A stretch of 53,239 nucleotides of DNA, from contig NZ_AUKI01000020.1 in the NCBI RefSeq assembly GCF_000424665.1, positions 287,644 to 340,882 of the forward strand. The letters run 5' to 3'. The stretch comes from Salinimicrobium terrae DSM 17865 (GTDB lineage Bacteria > Bacteroidota > Bacteroidia > Flavobacteriales > Flavobacteriaceae). The notes under the pieces are model-generated. The model saw only the letters and a program-made list of their open reading frames with translations. It searched no databases and was not told the DNA's origin. A program made the translations under genes and the position numbers. Shown here piece after piece: positions 6,972-16,985 of the stretch. Each line of letters starts with the position of its first letter. Position 1 is the stretch's first letter.

Positions 6972-8366
6972 ATGAAAGAGAATTTATTCAATGAATTTGA
7001 AGAAGTATCAGCTAAACAGTGGAAACAGAAGATACAATACGACCTAAAAGGAGCCGATTATAATGATAGCCTCGTGTGGAAATCCCTTGATGGGATTAAT
7101 GTAAAGCCTTTTTACCACCCCGATGAAACTCCCGAACCCACGCAGCTCAAAACTCCTCTTAAATGGAATATCACCGAGCAGATCTATGTTTCTTCTGCTG
7201 AAAAAGCTAATAAAAAAGCACTTACTTCCCTACAAAAAGGAGCTGAAAGCATCTGGTTCATTTTACCTTCAGAAGAAATTGAACTAAAAAATCTTTTTGC
7301 AGATATTGACCTTTCTGAAATCCCGGTGTATCTGAAGCCTGAATTCGCTTCAGCAGAATTTTTCCTGAAGCTTGACGAGCAGGTAAAACCGGATTCAAAA
7401 GTTTATCTTCAGTTTGATTTAGTTGGAAATCTTGCCCGAAGCGGTAACTGGTATAAAGATCAAAAAGAAGATCACAAGGTGCTCGATACGCTCCTCCAAA
7501 AGTGTCAAAAGCTGAAGTCTTTTATTTCAGTGGATTTGGGACTTTACCAGAATGCGGGGGCTACAGTTCCGCAGCAACTGGCGTATGCCCTGGCACATGT
7601 AAATGAATATTTCAACCACCTCTCCCAAAATACAGAGGGGTCAAAAAGTGCAAAATTTCAATTCCTTGTTTCGGTAGGGCCAAATTACTTTTTTGAAATT
7701 GCGAAACTTCGTGCTTTAAGGCTTTTGTTCTCAACATTGAGCAGCGAATATAATTTAGAAACCGACTGTGATATCCTGGCGCAGCCTTCCCGACGCAATA
7801 AAACTTTATATGATTATAATGTAAACCTGTTGCGCACCACGACCGAATGTATGAGTGCGGTACTCGGCGGCGCCAACAGCGTGTGCAATATGGCCTATGA
7901 TGCCATTTACCACAAGAATAACGATTTTGGCAGCCGCATTGCCCGTAACCAATTGCTGGTGCTTAAGCACGAAAGTTATTTTGAAAAAGTTGCCAATCCT
8001 GCAGAGGGCAGTTACTATATCGAAACTCTCACCCACGAAATGGCTGACAAAGCTTTGGACATTTTCAAGAACATTGAAAACGGTGGCGGTTTTGTAACTC
8101 AGCTTATGGAAGGAACTATTCAGAAGAAAATTTCGGAAAGCGCAGAAAAAGAACAAAACGAATTTGACGAAGGAAAACTGGTACTTGTTGGGACAAATAA
8201 ATATCCCAATCCACAGGATAAGATGAAGGAGGAACTGGAACTGTATCCTTTCGTGAAACAAAAGCCGCGAAAAACCTTACTGCAACCGGTTATAGAAAAG
8301 CGGCTGGCAGAAAAAACAGAACAGGAAAGGCTGAAAAAAGAAGAAAATAATAACAGCGAAAAATAA
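6972..8366 (+). CDS. mutA: Methylmalonyl-CoA mutase, small subunit
   Basis: 464 residues with TIM-barrel sequence homologous to the large subunit (WKQKIQYDLKGADYNDSLVWKSLDGINVKPFY, then TECMSAVLGGANSVCNMAYD, RIARNQLLVLKHESYFEKVANPAEGSYYIETLT). It lacks the C-terminal cobalamin domain and keeps the PAxGSYYIE motif. The protein pairs with the large subunit to interconvert succinyl-CoA and methylmalonyl-CoA, but is itself not expected to bind B12. It is three bases upstream of the large-subunit gene, so the two are made together. It is a little shorter than many MutA proteins because only the barrel is present. Confidence 0.93.
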   Translation: MKENLFNEFEEVSAKQWKQKIQYDLKGADYNDSLVWKSLDGINVKPFYHPDETPEPTQLKTPLKWNITEQIYVSSAEKANKKALTSLQKGAESIWFILPSEEIELKNLFADIDLSEIPVYLKPEFASAEFFLKLDEQVKPDSKVYLQFDLVGNLARSGNWYKDQKEDHKVLDTLLQKCQKLKSFISVDLGLYQNAGATVPQQLAYALAHVNEYFNHLSQNTEGSKSAKFQFLVSVGPNYFFEIAKLRALRLLFSTLSSEYNLETDCDILAQPSRRNKTLYDYNVNLLRTTTECMSAVLGGANSVCNMAYDAIYHKNNDFGSRIARNQLLVLKHESYFEKVANPAEGSYYIETLTHEMADKALDIFKNIENGGGFVTQLMEGTIQKKISESAEKEQNEFDEGKLVLVGTNKYPNPQDKMKEELELYPFVKQKPRKTLLQPVIEKRLAEKTEQERLKKEENNNSEK

Positions 8367-8369
8367 GAT

Positions 8370-10451
8370 ATGAGCAGAAAGGATCTTCAGCATTTAAAGC
8401 TAAAAAAAACAGCAGAAAATTCAGAAAAATCTGGAAATTCGTATGCTTTCCAAGATCTGCCTCATTTAAAATTCGCTGCCGGGATTCCACCTTTTTTGAG
8501 AGGTCCTTACAGCACCATGTACGTAATTAGACCGTGGACTATTAGACAATATGCAGGATTCTCCACCGCCGAAGAAAGTAATGCCTTTTACCGCCGGAAT
8601 CTTGCAGCGGGTCAAAAAGGGCTTTCTGTAGCCTTTGACCTTCCCACCCACCGCGGGTACGACAGTGACCACCCACGAGTAGTGGGAGATGTTGGAAAAG
8701 CCGGGGTTGCCATAGATTCGGTTGAAGATATGAAGATCCTGTTCGACCAGATCCCGCTGGACCAGATGTCGGTTTCCATGACCATGAACGGAGCTGTGCT
8801 ACCAATTCTTGCATTTTATATAGTCGCGGCTGAAGAACAGGGCGTTAAACCCGAACAACTTCAAGGAACCATTCAAAATGACATTTTAAAGGAGTTTATG
8901 GTTAGAAATACTTACATCTATCCTCCTACTCCTTCCATGAAGATCATTTCAGATATTTTTGAGTACACCTCGAAGAATATGCCTCGCTTTAACAGTATAA
9001 GTATTTCTGGATATCACATGCAGGAAGCAGGTGCTACAAGTGAGATAGAACTCGCTTACACACTTGCAGACGGACTCGAATACATTCGCAAAGGTCTTGA
9101 AGCCGGAATGGACATCGACAGCTTCGCTCCCCGGCTTTCCTTTTTTTGGGGTATAGGTCTGGATCATTTCGCTGAAATCGCAAAAATGCGTGCTGCAAGG
9201 GCTCTTTGGGCAAAACTTGTAAAGCAGTTTAATCCGAAGAATGAAAAATCCCTTGCCCTTAGAACTCATAGCCAGACTAGTGGATGGAGTTTAACAGAAC
9301 AGGATCCTTTTAACAATGTAGCCCGTACCTCGATCGAGGCAGCGGCAGCGGCTTTTGGTGGGACTCAGAGTTTACATACCAATGCACTGGATGAAGCTAT
9401 CGCCCTGCCAACAGATTTTTCCGCAAGGATAGCCAGGAATACGCAACTTCACCTGCAACAGGAAACCCAAATCACAAAAACTGTAGATCCATGGGCAGGA
9501 AGTTATTATGTGGAAGCCCTTACAGATGAAATTGCCCACAAAGCATGGGACCTCATCATGGAAGTTGAAGAACTGGGTGGCATGACAAAAGCCATTGAAG
9601 CGGGAATTCCAAAACTCCGCATAGAAGAGGCTGCAGCCATTAAACAAGCCAGGATCGACAGCGGACAGGATATCATTGTGGGAGTAAATAAGTACCGCAG
9701 AGAAAAAGAAGATCCTATTGTCACCCTGGAGGTAGATAACCAGAATGTGCGCAGGCAACAGGTAGAACGCTTAAAACAGCTCAGGGAAGAGAGAAATAGC
9801 GATGAAGTGAAGCTGGCTCTTGAAAAACTCACCGAAGCAGCTAGATCCGGTAAAGAAAACCTGTTGGCCTTGGCTGTAGATGCTTCCCGCAAACGTGCCA
9901 CACTTGGGGAGATAAGTGATGCCCTGGAAGAAGTTTACGGCAGGTATAAAGCACAAATTAAATCCTTTAGCGGCGTGTATTCAAAAGAGATAAAAGACGA
10001 TTCTGCCTTTAAAAAGGCAAGGGAAATGGCAAACCAATTTGCCGAGCAGGAAGGTAGAAGACCAAGAATCATGATCGCCAAAATGGGCCAGGACGGACAC
10101 GACCGTGGTGCTAAGGTAGTATCCACAGGCTATGCCGATGTTGGTTTTGATGTGGATATAGGTCCCTTGTTCCAAACTCCGGCGGAAGCTGCAAAACAGG
10201 CAGTGGAAAATGATGTACATATTCTGGGAGTTTCTTCCCTGGCTGCAGGACACAAGACCCTGGTACCGCAGGTAATTGAGGAACTAAAGAAATATGGCCG
10301 GGAAGACATCATGGTCATTGTGGGCGGAGTAATTCCTTCCCAGGATTATCAATTTCTTTTCGACGCGGGTGCCGTGGCAGTATTTGGTCCGGGAACAAAA
10401 ATCAGCGAGGCAGCAATTAAATTGCTGGAGATCCTTATTGACGAGAACTAA
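8370..10451 (+). CDS. Methylmalonyl-CoA mutase, large (catalytic) subunit
   Basis: 693 residues. The N-terminal barrel contains [43 protein letters not shown] and the [17 protein letters not shown]-like segment. The C-terminal B12 domain carries the base-off ligand motif DGHDRGAKV near residue 570, then [13 protein letters not shown] and VGGVIP. It catalyses the B12-dependent rearrangement of methylmalonyl-CoA and succinyl-CoA in propionate and odd-chain or branched-chain catabolism. No epimerase or MeaB chaperone gene is in the window. It is close behind the small-subunit gene. Confidence 0.96.
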   Translation: MSRKDLQHLKLKKTAENSEKSGNSYAFQDLPHLKFAAGIPPFLRGPYSTMYVIRPWTIRQYAGFSTAEESNAFYRRNLAAGQKGLSVAFDLPTHRGYDSDHPRVVGDVGKAGVAIDSVEDMKILFDQIPLDQMSVSMTMNGAVLPILAFYIVAAEEQGVKPEQLQGTIQNDILKEFMVRNTYIYPPTPSMKIISDIFEYTSKNMPRFNSISISGYHMQEAGATSEIELAYTLADGLEYIRKGLEAGMDIDSFAPRLSFFWGIGLDHFAEIAKMRAARALWAKLVKQFNPKNEKSLALRTHSQTSGWSLTEQDPFNNVARTSIEAAAAAFGGTQSLHTNALDEAIALPTDFSARIARNTQLHLQQETQITKTVDPWAGSYYVEALTDEIAHKAWDLIMEVEELGGMTKAIEAGIPKLRIEEAAAIKQARIDSGQDIIVGVNKYRREKEDPIVTLEVDNQNVRRQQVERLKQLREERNSDEVKLALEKLTEAARSGKENLLALAVDASRKRATLGEISDALEEVYGRYKAQIKSFSGVYSKEIKDDSAFKKAREMANQFAEQEGRRPRIMIAKMGQDGHDRGAKVVSTGYADVGFDVDIGPLFQTPAEAAKQAVENDVHILGVSSLAAGHKTLVPQVIEELKKYGREDIMVIVGGVIPSQDYQFLFDAGAVAVFGPGTKISEAAIKLLEILIDEN

Positions 10452-10465
10452 AGGTTGAAAAGCCT

Positions 10466-11242
10466 ATGAAAATATGTTCGTATATTTTATTATTTCTCCT
10501 GATTACGGACTGCTCAGAAAAGAGGCTGCCAAAGGAAAAATTTTCACAAACCAGTTTTGGACTTGATCACCATTTTGAGCACGACACTGCTTATTTTACA
10601 ATTCAAAATACTCTTTACACCCCGGTCCGGATTTCAATTTCTTCAAGAGCGAAAGCTCATCAGGATCTGGTAAAGAAATTTGATATTTTAATAGTTGATG
10701 CCCGCACAGATACAATTGTTAAGATATCTGCACCCGGAAAAGACACGGTGCAATTAAAATTTCACTCAGCTTTTGGCGATCCAAGGAAAGAGGTAAATCC
10801 CTCCCCAATCGCTTATCCTTTTCCGAAGAATAAAAGATATAAAGTTATTCAGGGCTATAACGGCTCGTTTTCGCACAAATCTGATTACTCACGTTATGCA
10901 ATAGATTTCAACATGAAAGTGGGAGATACTGTGTGCAGCGCAGATGACGGTTATGTTGTGGGAGTGATCAAAGATTATAAAGAGCGGGGAAATACGCCGG
11001 CCTGGAGAGATTATGCAAATTTTATCACCCTTTTTCATCCCGAAAGCGGACTTTATATCCAATATGTCCATTTAATGCATAATGGATCTTTTGTCCAGGT
11101 AGGAGACAGGGTGGAAAAAGGGCAGCCTATAGGCTTAAGTGGAATGACAGGTTATACTTCGGGGCCTCATTTACATTTCAACGTTTTGAAGCCTGCAAAT
11201 AAAGGAGTAATATCCACTCCTGTAGAATTTGAGAAAAGATAA
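10466..11242 (+). CDS. M23 family metallopeptidase-like lipoprotein
   Basis: 258 residues. Lipobox LITDC puts the acyl-Cys at 16, an N-terminal beta domain follows, and a LytM/peptidase M23 domain occupies about 125-255 (RYAIDFNMKVGDTVCSADDGYVV, YIQYVHLMHNGSFVQVGDRVEKGQPIGLSGMTGYTSGPHLHFNVLK). The HLH pair and the aspartate of AIDF are present. The first zinc His of the usual HxGxD motif is replaced by Arg, and an SHKSD segment just before may supply it. M23 proteins cut peptidoglycan cross-links or, when inactive, activate amidases. It lies 14 bases after the mutase. Confidence 0.85.
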   Translation: MKICSYILLFLLITDCSEKRLPKEKFSQTSFGLDHHFEHDTAYFTIQNTLYTPVRISISSRAKAHQDLVKKFDILIVDARTDTIVKISAPGKDTVQLKFHSAFGDPRKEVNPSPIAYPFPKNKRYKVIQGYNGSFSHKSDYSRYAIDFNMKVGDTVCSADDGYVVGVIKDYKERGNTPAWRDYANFITLFHPESGLYIQYVHLMHNGSFVQVGDRVEKGQPIGLSGMTGYTSGPHLHFNVLKPANKGVISTPVEFEKR

Positions 11243-11363
11243 AACTTAAAGAAGGTAGTCTGGGAACTTAATGAAGTTGATCTTTTTGAACTAAAATTCT
11301 ACATCTTAAGATCAGGTACAATTCAGATGAGAATCTTAACTTTATCAAAAACAACACAACCAA

Positions 11364-12245
11364 ATGGATTACACTAAAAAAATGCTGCGTGATGACGCCT
11401 TAGAAGGAAAAACAATTGTAGTGACCGGCGGCGGGAGCGGTCTTGGAAAAGCTATGACTAAATATTTTATGGAAATTGGAGCAAAGGTCGCCATTACTTC
11501 CAGAAATCTTGAAAAACTTAAGAAAACCGCTAAAGAACTGGAAGAACAAACCGGGGGAGAATGTTTACCACTACAATGTGATGTAAGACATTATGACCAG
11601 GTAGAAAATATGCTGCAGCAAACGGTTGAAAAATTTGGATCTGTAGATGTTCTGCTCAATAACGCTGCCGGAAACTTTATTTCCCCTACAGAACGCCTAA
11701 GTGCGAATGCTTTTGATACCATTATTGACATTGTTTTAAAAGGAAGCAAAAACTGTACGCTGGCATTCGGAAAGCATTGGATCGACAAAGGGGAAAAAAA
11801 TAAAACAGTCTTAAATATTGTCACCACCTATGCCTGGACAGGTTCTGCTTATGTGGTACCGAGTGCTACCGCTAAAGCCGGAGTACTGGCTATGACCCGA
11901 TCCCTGGCAGTAGAATGGGCCAAGTACGGCATAAGAATGAACGCCATCGCCCCCGGACCCTTTCCTACTAAAGGTGCATGGGACAGATTACTCCCCGGTG
12001 ATCTAAAGGAGAAATTTGACCTTGCAAAGAAAGTTCCTCTGAAAAGAGTTGGGGAACATCAGGAATTGGCGAATCTCGCGGCTTACTTGGTATCAGACTT
12101 TTCAGCTTATGTTAATGGAGAAGTGATCACTATTGATGGTGGCGAATGGCTCAAAGGGGCCGGACAATTCAACCTTTTGGAAGCAATTCCGGAGGAAATG
12201 TGGGACCAACTGGAAGCGATGATCAAATCTAAAAAGAATAATTAA
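11364..12245 (+). CDS. SDR family oxidoreductase, 2,4-dienoyl-CoA reductase-like
   Basis: 293 residues. The cofactor loop TGGGSGLG is at 21-28, NNAAG at 99-103, and the catalytic set fits 2,4-dienoyl-CoA reductase rather than the classical YxxxK: Ser167-x-x-x-Lys171 with Tyr156 eleven residues before the Ser. That spacing equals Tyr199/Ser210/Lys214 of human DECR1. The family uses NADPH to reduce 2,4-dienoyl-CoA made during beta-oxidation of unsaturated fatty acids. RMNAIAPGPFPTKGAWDRL and the C-terminal DGGEWLKGAGQFNLL also fit that branch. A terminator follows at 12292-12325. It sits near methylmalonyl-CoA mutase, in keeping with acyl-CoA catabolism. Confidence 0.88.
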   Translation: MDYTKKMLRDDALEGKTIVVTGGGSGLGKAMTKYFMEIGAKVAITSRNLEKLKKTAKELEEQTGGECLPLQCDVRHYDQVENMLQQTVEKFGSVDVLLNNAAGNFISPTERLSANAFDTIIDIVLKGSKNCTLAFGKHWIDKGEKNKTVLNIVTTYAWTGSAYVVPSATAKAGVLAMTRSLAVEWAKYGIRMNAIAPGPFPTKGAWDRLLPGDLKEKFDLAKKVPLKRVGEHQELANLAAYLVSDFSAYVNGEVITIDGGEWLKGAGQFNLLEAIPEEMWDQLEAMIKSKKNN

Positions 12246-12291
12246 TCCGGAAACTTTAAGGATAAATTTAAAGCTGAATTAAAAATTATCA

Positions 12292-12325
12292 GAACCCTTC
12301 AAAAATGCCATTTCTGAAGGGTTTT
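12292..12325 (+). terminator. Rho-independent terminator after the SDR gene
   Basis: AACCCTTC (12293-12300) pairs with GAAGGGTT (12315-12322), followed by TTTC. The loop contains the AAAATGCCATTT word that also recurs elsewhere in the window. Confidence 0.75.
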
Positions 12326-12419
12326 CTTATGCTTAGATGTGCTAAGAACCTGTTAACAAATTACCTTTCGTAAACCTATAATAAATTGTATTTTTACCCT
12401 TTAAATCCAAAATAATTGA

Positions 12420-13184
12420 ATGGGTAAGATCATTGCCGTTGCAAATCAAAAGGGAGGCGTAGGTAAAACTACAACTTCAGTTAACCTGGCGGCATCTTTA
12501 GGGGTGCTGGAAAAAAAAGTTTTGCTCATCGATGCCGATCCACAGGCCAATGCTACTTCGGGACTGGGAATTGATGTCGAAGCTGTTGAGCTGGGAACTT
12601 ACCAGTTACTGGAGCACTCTATCAGAGCCGAAGAAGCCATTTTAAAGACAGAATCGCCGAATCTCGATATTATTCCTGCACACATAGACCTTGTTGCAAT
12701 TGAAATTGAGCTGGTTGACAAGGAGGAACGGGAATACATGCTTAGGAAAGCCATTGGGCACCTGCGGGATCAATATGATTACTTGATCATTGATTGCGCC
12801 CCTTCCCTGGGTCTTTTAACCCTGAATGCGCTAACGGCAGCCGATTCTGTTATAATTCCTATCCAGTGTGAGTATTTTGCCCTGGAAGGTCTTGGAAAAC
12901 TTTTAAACACCATTAAAAGTGTTCAAAAGATCCACAACGCCAAACTGGACATCGAAGGCTTACTACTGACCATGTACGATTCCCGTCTACGGTTATCAAA
13001 CCAGGTAGTGGAGGAAGTGCAAAAACACTTTGATGAAATGGTTTTTAAAACAATCATTCAGCGAAATGTACGTTTAAGTGAAGCCCCCAGTTACGGGGAA
13101 AGTATTATAAATTATGATGCCGGCAGTAAGGGTGCGAGTAATTACCTAAGCCTGGCACACGAGATCATAAAGAAAAACTCATAG
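12420..13184 (+). CDS. parA: Chromosome partitioning ATPase ParA
   Basis: 254 residues. The deviant Walker A motif KGGVGKTT lies at 10-17, the switch segment DADPQANATSGLG follows, then Walker B YLIIDCAPSLG and the closing RLSEAPSYGESIINYD. It is a chromosomal ParA/Soj of the short type without an N-terminal HTH. It works with ParB at 13191 to segregate the replication origin region. Six bases separate the two genes. A TACCTTTC sequence at 12363-12370 may be a weak -7 box. Confidence 0.95.
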   Translation: MGKIIAVANQKGGVGKTTTSVNLAASLGVLEKKVLLIDADPQANATSGLGIDVEAVELGTYQLLEHSIRAEEAILKTESPNLDIIPAHIDLVAIEIELVDKEEREYMLRKAIGHLRDQYDYLIIDCAPSLGLLTLNALTAADSVIIPIQCEYFALEGLGKLLNTIKSVQKIHNAKLDIEGLLLTMYDSRLRLSNQVVEEVQKHFDEMVFKTIIQRNVRLSEAPSYGESIINYDAGSKGASNYLSLAHEIIKKNS

Positions 13185-13190
13185 GAGAAA

Positions 13191-14096
13191 ATGGCGAAGG
13201 CGACAAAGAAACAGGCGTTGGGAAGAGGACTTTCGGCATTACTGAAGGATCCACAGAATGATATTAAATCGGCCGAAGATAAAAATGCCGATAAGCTGGT
13301 AGGACACATTGTAGAATTGGAGCTGGACGCTATTGAAGTCAATCCCTTCCAGCCAAGAACCAGCTTTAATGAAGAATCTCTTCGCGAATTGGCTTCCTCC
13401 ATCAGGGAACTTGGGGTAATACAACCTATTACTGTAAGGAAGCTGGATTATAATAAGTATCAGCTGGTTTCAGGAGAAAGACGTTTTAGAGCTTCGAAAC
13501 TGGTAGGCCTTCAAACTATTCCGGCCTATATAAGAATTGCCAATGACCAGGAATCCCTGGAAATGGCTTTAGTGGAGAACATCCAGCGGCAGGATCTTGA
13601 CCCCATTGAGATTTCTTTATCTTATCAAAGGCTTATAGATGAAATTAACCTTACCCAGGAACAACTGAGCGACCGAATTGGTAAGAATAGATCTACAATT
13701 GCAAACTACCTGAGATTATTGAAACTCGATCCCATTGTGCAGACAGGTATGCGCGACGGTTTTTTAAGCATGGGTCACGGGCGGGCATTGATCAATATCG
13801 AAGACAGCCAGACACAATTGGAGGTCTACGAAAAAATACTTGCTAATTCCCTCTCTGTAAGGGAAACTGAAAAACTGGTTAGAGATCTTCAGGAAGGAAA
13901 ACCTCAAGCCAAATCCACAACGTCCTCACCTACTGTTTCCAGGGATGTAAAGAAAAGTATCAAAGAGTTTTCAGACCGTTTAGGTGCGAAAGTAGATGTA
14001 AAGGTTTCAAAAAAGGGAAATGGAAAACTTATTATTCCTTTTACTTCCCAGGAAGACCTCAGTCGTATTAAAAAGATCATACAGGGTGAAGATTAA
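13191..14096 (+). CDS. parB: Chromosome partitioning protein ParB
   Basis: 301 residues with the CTPase/box motifs NPFQPRTSF, GERRFRAS and VENIQRQDLDPIEIS. A KorB-like HTH follows at about 140-185 (LTQEQLSDRIGKNRSTIANYLRLL), then SMGHGRALI and a C-terminal dimer domain. It binds parS sites and slides as a CTP clamp; ParA acts on it. No clear parS site (TGTTNCACGTGAAACA-type) was found by eye within the window. The end overlaps the next gene by 11 bases. Confidence 0.95.
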   Translation: MAKATKKQALGRGLSALLKDPQNDIKSAEDKNADKLVGHIVELELDAIEVNPFQPRTSFNEESLRELASSIRELGVIQPITVRKLDYNKYQLVSGERRFRASKLVGLQTIPAYIRIANDQESLEMALVENIQRQDLDPIEISLSYQRLIDEINLTQEQLSDRIGKNRSTIANYLRLLKLDPIVQTGMRDGFLSMGHGRALINIEDSQTQLEVYEKILANSLSVRETEKLVRDLQEGKPQAKSTTSSPTVSRDVKKSIKEFSDRLGAKVDVKVSKKGNGKLIIPFTSQEDLSRIKKIIQGED

Positions 14097-14670
14097 GAAT
14101 CTCATAGTACCCCTTCTCTTTTGTCTTTTTTCCCTGCAACTTTCTGCACAGGATGATTCCCTGCTTATAGATCCCCAGTTGGTGATCGAAGAACCTGCAT
14201 ATAAACCTTATGATCCACTTTCACCTGCCCGTGCCGCATTTTATTCGGCTGTACTTCCCGGTTTGGGTCAGGCCTACAATGGTAAATACTGGAAAATTCC
14301 TATTGTTTATACAGCTTTGGGAGTGGGAGTTTATTTCTACCTGGAAAATGACAGGCAATATGACCGCTACCGTAGTGCCTACAAAAGCAGGCTCGCAGGT
14401 AATACAGACGATGAATTTTATGATGAAAACGGGCAGCCACGGGTATCCACCAGCGCACTCATTGAAGCACAACGCTTCTACCAGCGCAATAAAGAGGTCT
14501 CAGTACTGGTAACCCTTGGCCTTTACGCATTAAATATTATTGATGCAAACGTTGATGCTCACCTGCAACAGTTCAATGTGAGTGAAGATCTTTCACTTAA
14601 ACCGAACCTGGATTACAACCAGTTTACCGGCACCACAGGTTATGGTCTTACTTTAAATTATAATTTTTAA
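14086..14670 (+). CDS. DUF5683 family protein, predicted outer-envelope or membrane protein
   Basis: 194 residues from a GTG at 14086 that overlaps the parB end. An upstream start at 14020 would read through parB. A signal peptide (about 1-22, ending in LSAQ) is followed by YDPLSPARAAFYSAVLPGLGQAYNGKYWKIPIVY, a pattern typical of DUF5683 with a small hydrophobic helix pair, and a C-terminal strand-rich end (YGLTLNYNF). The family is common in Bacteroidota between parB and dapB; its function is unknown to me. Its stop overlaps the dapB start (TAATG). Confidence 0.8.
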   Translation: MKIKNLIVPLLFCLFSLQLSAQDDSLLIDPQLVIEEPAYKPYDPLSPARAAFYSAVLPGLGQAYNGKYWKIPIVYTALGVGVYFYLENDRQYDRYRSAYKSRLAGNTDDEFYDENGQPRVSTSALIEAQRFYQRNKEVSVLVTLGLYALNIIDANVDAHLQQFNVSEDLSLKPNLDYNQFTGTTGYGLTLNYNF

Positions 14671-15377
14671 TGAAAATTGCATTATTAGGTTACGGAAAAA
14701 TGGGTAAGACCATTGAAAGATTAGCTGTAGAACGCGGTCACGAGATCGTTCTGAAAGTCGATGAAAACATAGAAAAAGCAGATTTGCAAAAGGCCGATGT
14801 CGCCATTGATTTTAGCGTGCCAGATGCTGCATTTAAAAATATCACGACCTGCTTTAAAAAACAAATTCCTGTAGTTTCGGGAACCACGGGTTGGTTAAAA
14901 CGCTATGAAGAAGCCGTGGAGTTGTGTAAAAAAGAAAACGCTGCATTTATTTATGCTTCAAATTTTAGTTTGGGAGTCAATTTGTTTTTTGAATTAAACA
15001 GGAATCTAGCGAAGCTAATGAGCAAATTTCCTGAATACAATGTCGCTATTGAAGAGATCCATCACACCCAGAAACTGGATGCACCAAGTGGCACAGCCAT
15101 AACCCTGGCAGAACAAATTGTTGAAAATTCCGCCAAAACAGGATGGCAGCTGGATAACGCCCAGGAGAATGAGATCCCTGTGACGGCAAAAAGAATTGAA
15201 AATGTTCCCGGGACCCACACTATCTCTTATAATTCTGAGGTTGATACAATTAAAATTGAACATATAGCTCATTCCCGGGATGGTTTTGCACTGGGTGCTA
15301 TTATTGCTGCCGAGTGGCTTCAGGACAAAAAAGGAGTTTACAGCATGAAAGACGTGCTGTTTAATGTAACAGAATAG
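14670..15377 (+). CDS. dapB: 4-hydroxy-tetrahydrodipicolinate reductase
   Basis: 235 residues with the Rossmann start IALLGYGKMGKTI, VAIDFS near 47, SGTTGW, the conserved FSLGVNLF, and the signature EIHHTQKLDAPSGTA whose His and Lys act in catalysis. It makes tetrahydrodipicolinate for lysine and diaminopimelate. The enzyme is in the short Bacteroidota form (E. coli DapB is about 270). Its start overlaps the DUF5683 stop and lepB follows 32 bases later, so it belongs to the same operon as parAB. Confidence 0.95.
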   Translation: MKIALLGYGKMGKTIERLAVERGHEIVLKVDENIEKADLQKADVAIDFSVPDAAFKNITTCFKKQIPVVSGTTGWLKRYEEAVELCKKENAAFIYASNFSLGVNLFFELNRNLAKLMSKFPEYNVAIEEIHHTQKLDAPSGTAITLAEQIVENSAKTGWQLDNAQENEIPVTAKRIENVPGTHTISYNSEVDTIKIEHIAHSRDGFALGAIIAAEWLQDKKGVYSMKDVLFNVTE

Positions 15378-15409
15378 CCATACGGCACACCAATAAATAA
15401 ACTACACTC

Positions 15410-16975
15410 ATGAATTTTACAAACTGGCTCTTGTTTGTTCTTCTTATTCAGCTTATACATTTCGCAGGAACCTGGAGACTTTATCAAAAAGCAGGGCGCA
15501 AAGCCTGGGAAGCAGCAATTCCCGTGTACAACGCAGTGGTCCTTATGAAGATCATAAACCGGCCCTGGTGGTGGGTTCTCCTGCTATTCGTTCCCATTGT
15601 GAACCTTATATTGTTTCCTGTGATATGGGTGGAGACTGTGCGTAGTTTTGGTCGCACTTCCACTACAGATACGATATTGGCAGTAATCACCTGCGGGTTT
15701 TACATCTACTACATTAACTATGTGAGTGACGTAAAATATCGTGAAAACAGAAGTACCCAACCCGGCAGTGCTGCGGGAGAATGGATTAGTTCGATACTTT
15801 TCGCCATTATTGCGGCTACTATAGTGCACACCTATGTGATGCAGCCTTTTACTATTCCAACCTCCTCCCTTGAAAAAACTTTATTGGTAGGAGATTACCT
15901 GTTCGTAAGTAAATTTCATTACGGTGCACGTACACCAATTACTTCAGTGGCCTTTCCAATGGTTCATGACACCATTCCCGGGCTGGGGCTAAAGTCATAC
16001 TGGAACAGTCCACACATTCCTTACTTCAGGATTCCCGGATTTCAGGATATTGATCGCAATGATATTGTAGTTTTCAACTGGCCGGTGGATACGGTGAGAA
16101 AATTCAGGGATACCTCTGGGGAACGTTATGATAAACCAATTGACAAAAAATCAAATTATGTCAAAAGAGCAGTTGGTTTGCCCGGGGATTCCCTTGAGAT
16201 CATCGACGGAAGGATTCATATCGATAACGAGCCCTTACAGTTACCGGAAAGAGCTAAGCCGCAATACTCGTATACCGGCACTACAAAAGGCCAGGGATTT
16301 GATCCCTATACCCTGTATAGGATGTATGACATTACAGATGCTTTTTACCACGATCCAAACACCAATCAATTTTACATACAAGCACTATCGGAAGAAACCT
16401 TTCAAAGATTGAGAAATCATCCTAATGTAGCATCTCTGGAAAGGATCATATCCCCTGCCGGACAAAGAGATGCAGGTATATTTCCAAACAACAACAGGTT
16501 TGACTGGAATGCCGATAATATGGGACCTATCTACATTCCTGCGGAAGGAGCAACTGTAGAGATAACGCCGGAAACTGTTGGTTTTTACCGGCAAATCATC
16601 GAGACCTATGAAGGACTGGAAATGGACAGAGAGAGAGACCTTACTGTGAGTGGGGATCAAGTCCTTCTTAACGGGCAACCAATTAACTCTTACACTTTTG
16701 AACAGGATTACTATTTCATGATGGGAGATAATCGCCACAACAGTGAAGACAGCCGCTTTTGGGGATACGTACCCGAAAACCACACAGTTGGTAAACCGGT
16801 TTTTATTTGGATGAGCCTTGATCCCAACGCTGCCGGTTTGAGCAAAATAAGATGGGACCGAATGTTCACTACAGTAGGAGGACAGGGAGAGCCCGTTTCT
16901 TATTTGCCTTACTTCCTTGTGGTAGTGGTTGGATTGTTTGGATATAGCTTCTTCAGGAAAAAGAAAACTAAGTAA
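15410..16975 (+). CDS. lepB: Signal peptidase I
   Basis: 521 residues, long because N-terminal membrane helices and an inserted beta domain flank the catalytic parts. Two or three N-terminal helices (3-25, 45-70 and 75-100) come first. A further anchor at about 127-145 leads into TIPTSSLEKTLLVGDYLFVSK with the catalytic Ser. NYVKRAVGLPGD supplies the catalytic Lys, and FMMGDNRHNSEDSRFWGYVP is the S26 box E. A last helix is at the C terminus. It cleaves signal peptides at the outer face of the inner membrane. It follows dapB and precedes wbqC, an arrangement I know from other Flavobacteriaceae. Confidence 0.93.
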   Translation: MNFTNWLLFVLLIQLIHFAGTWRLYQKAGRKAWEAAIPVYNAVVLMKIINRPWWWVLLLFVPIVNLILFPVIWVETVRSFGRTSTTDTILAVITCGFYIYYINYVSDVKYRENRSTQPGSAAGEWISSILFAIIAATIVHTYVMQPFTIPTSSLEKTLLVGDYLFVSKFHYGARTPITSVAFPMVHDTIPGLGLKSYWNSPHIPYFRIPGFQDIDRNDIVVFNWPVDTVRKFRDTSGERYDKPIDKKSNYVKRAVGLPGDSLEIIDGRIHIDNEPLQLPERAKPQYSYTGTTKGQGFDPYTLYRMYDITDAFYHDPNTNQFYIQALSEETFQRLRNHPNVASLERIISPAGQRDAGIFPNNNRFDWNADNMGPIYIPAEGATVEITPETVGFYRQIIETYEGLEMDRERDLTVSGDQVLLNGQPINSYTFEQDYYFMMGDNRHNSEDSRFWGYVPENHTVGKPVFIWMSLDPNAAGLSKIRWDRMFTTVGGQGEPVSYLPYFLVVVVGLFGYSFFRKKKTK

Positions 16976-16985
16976 CTTCTCTTTC

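Noticed and set aside
16929-16985. Longer WbqC start inside lepB
   Set aside because: The extra residues overlap the lepB C terminus and do not fit the family N terminus.
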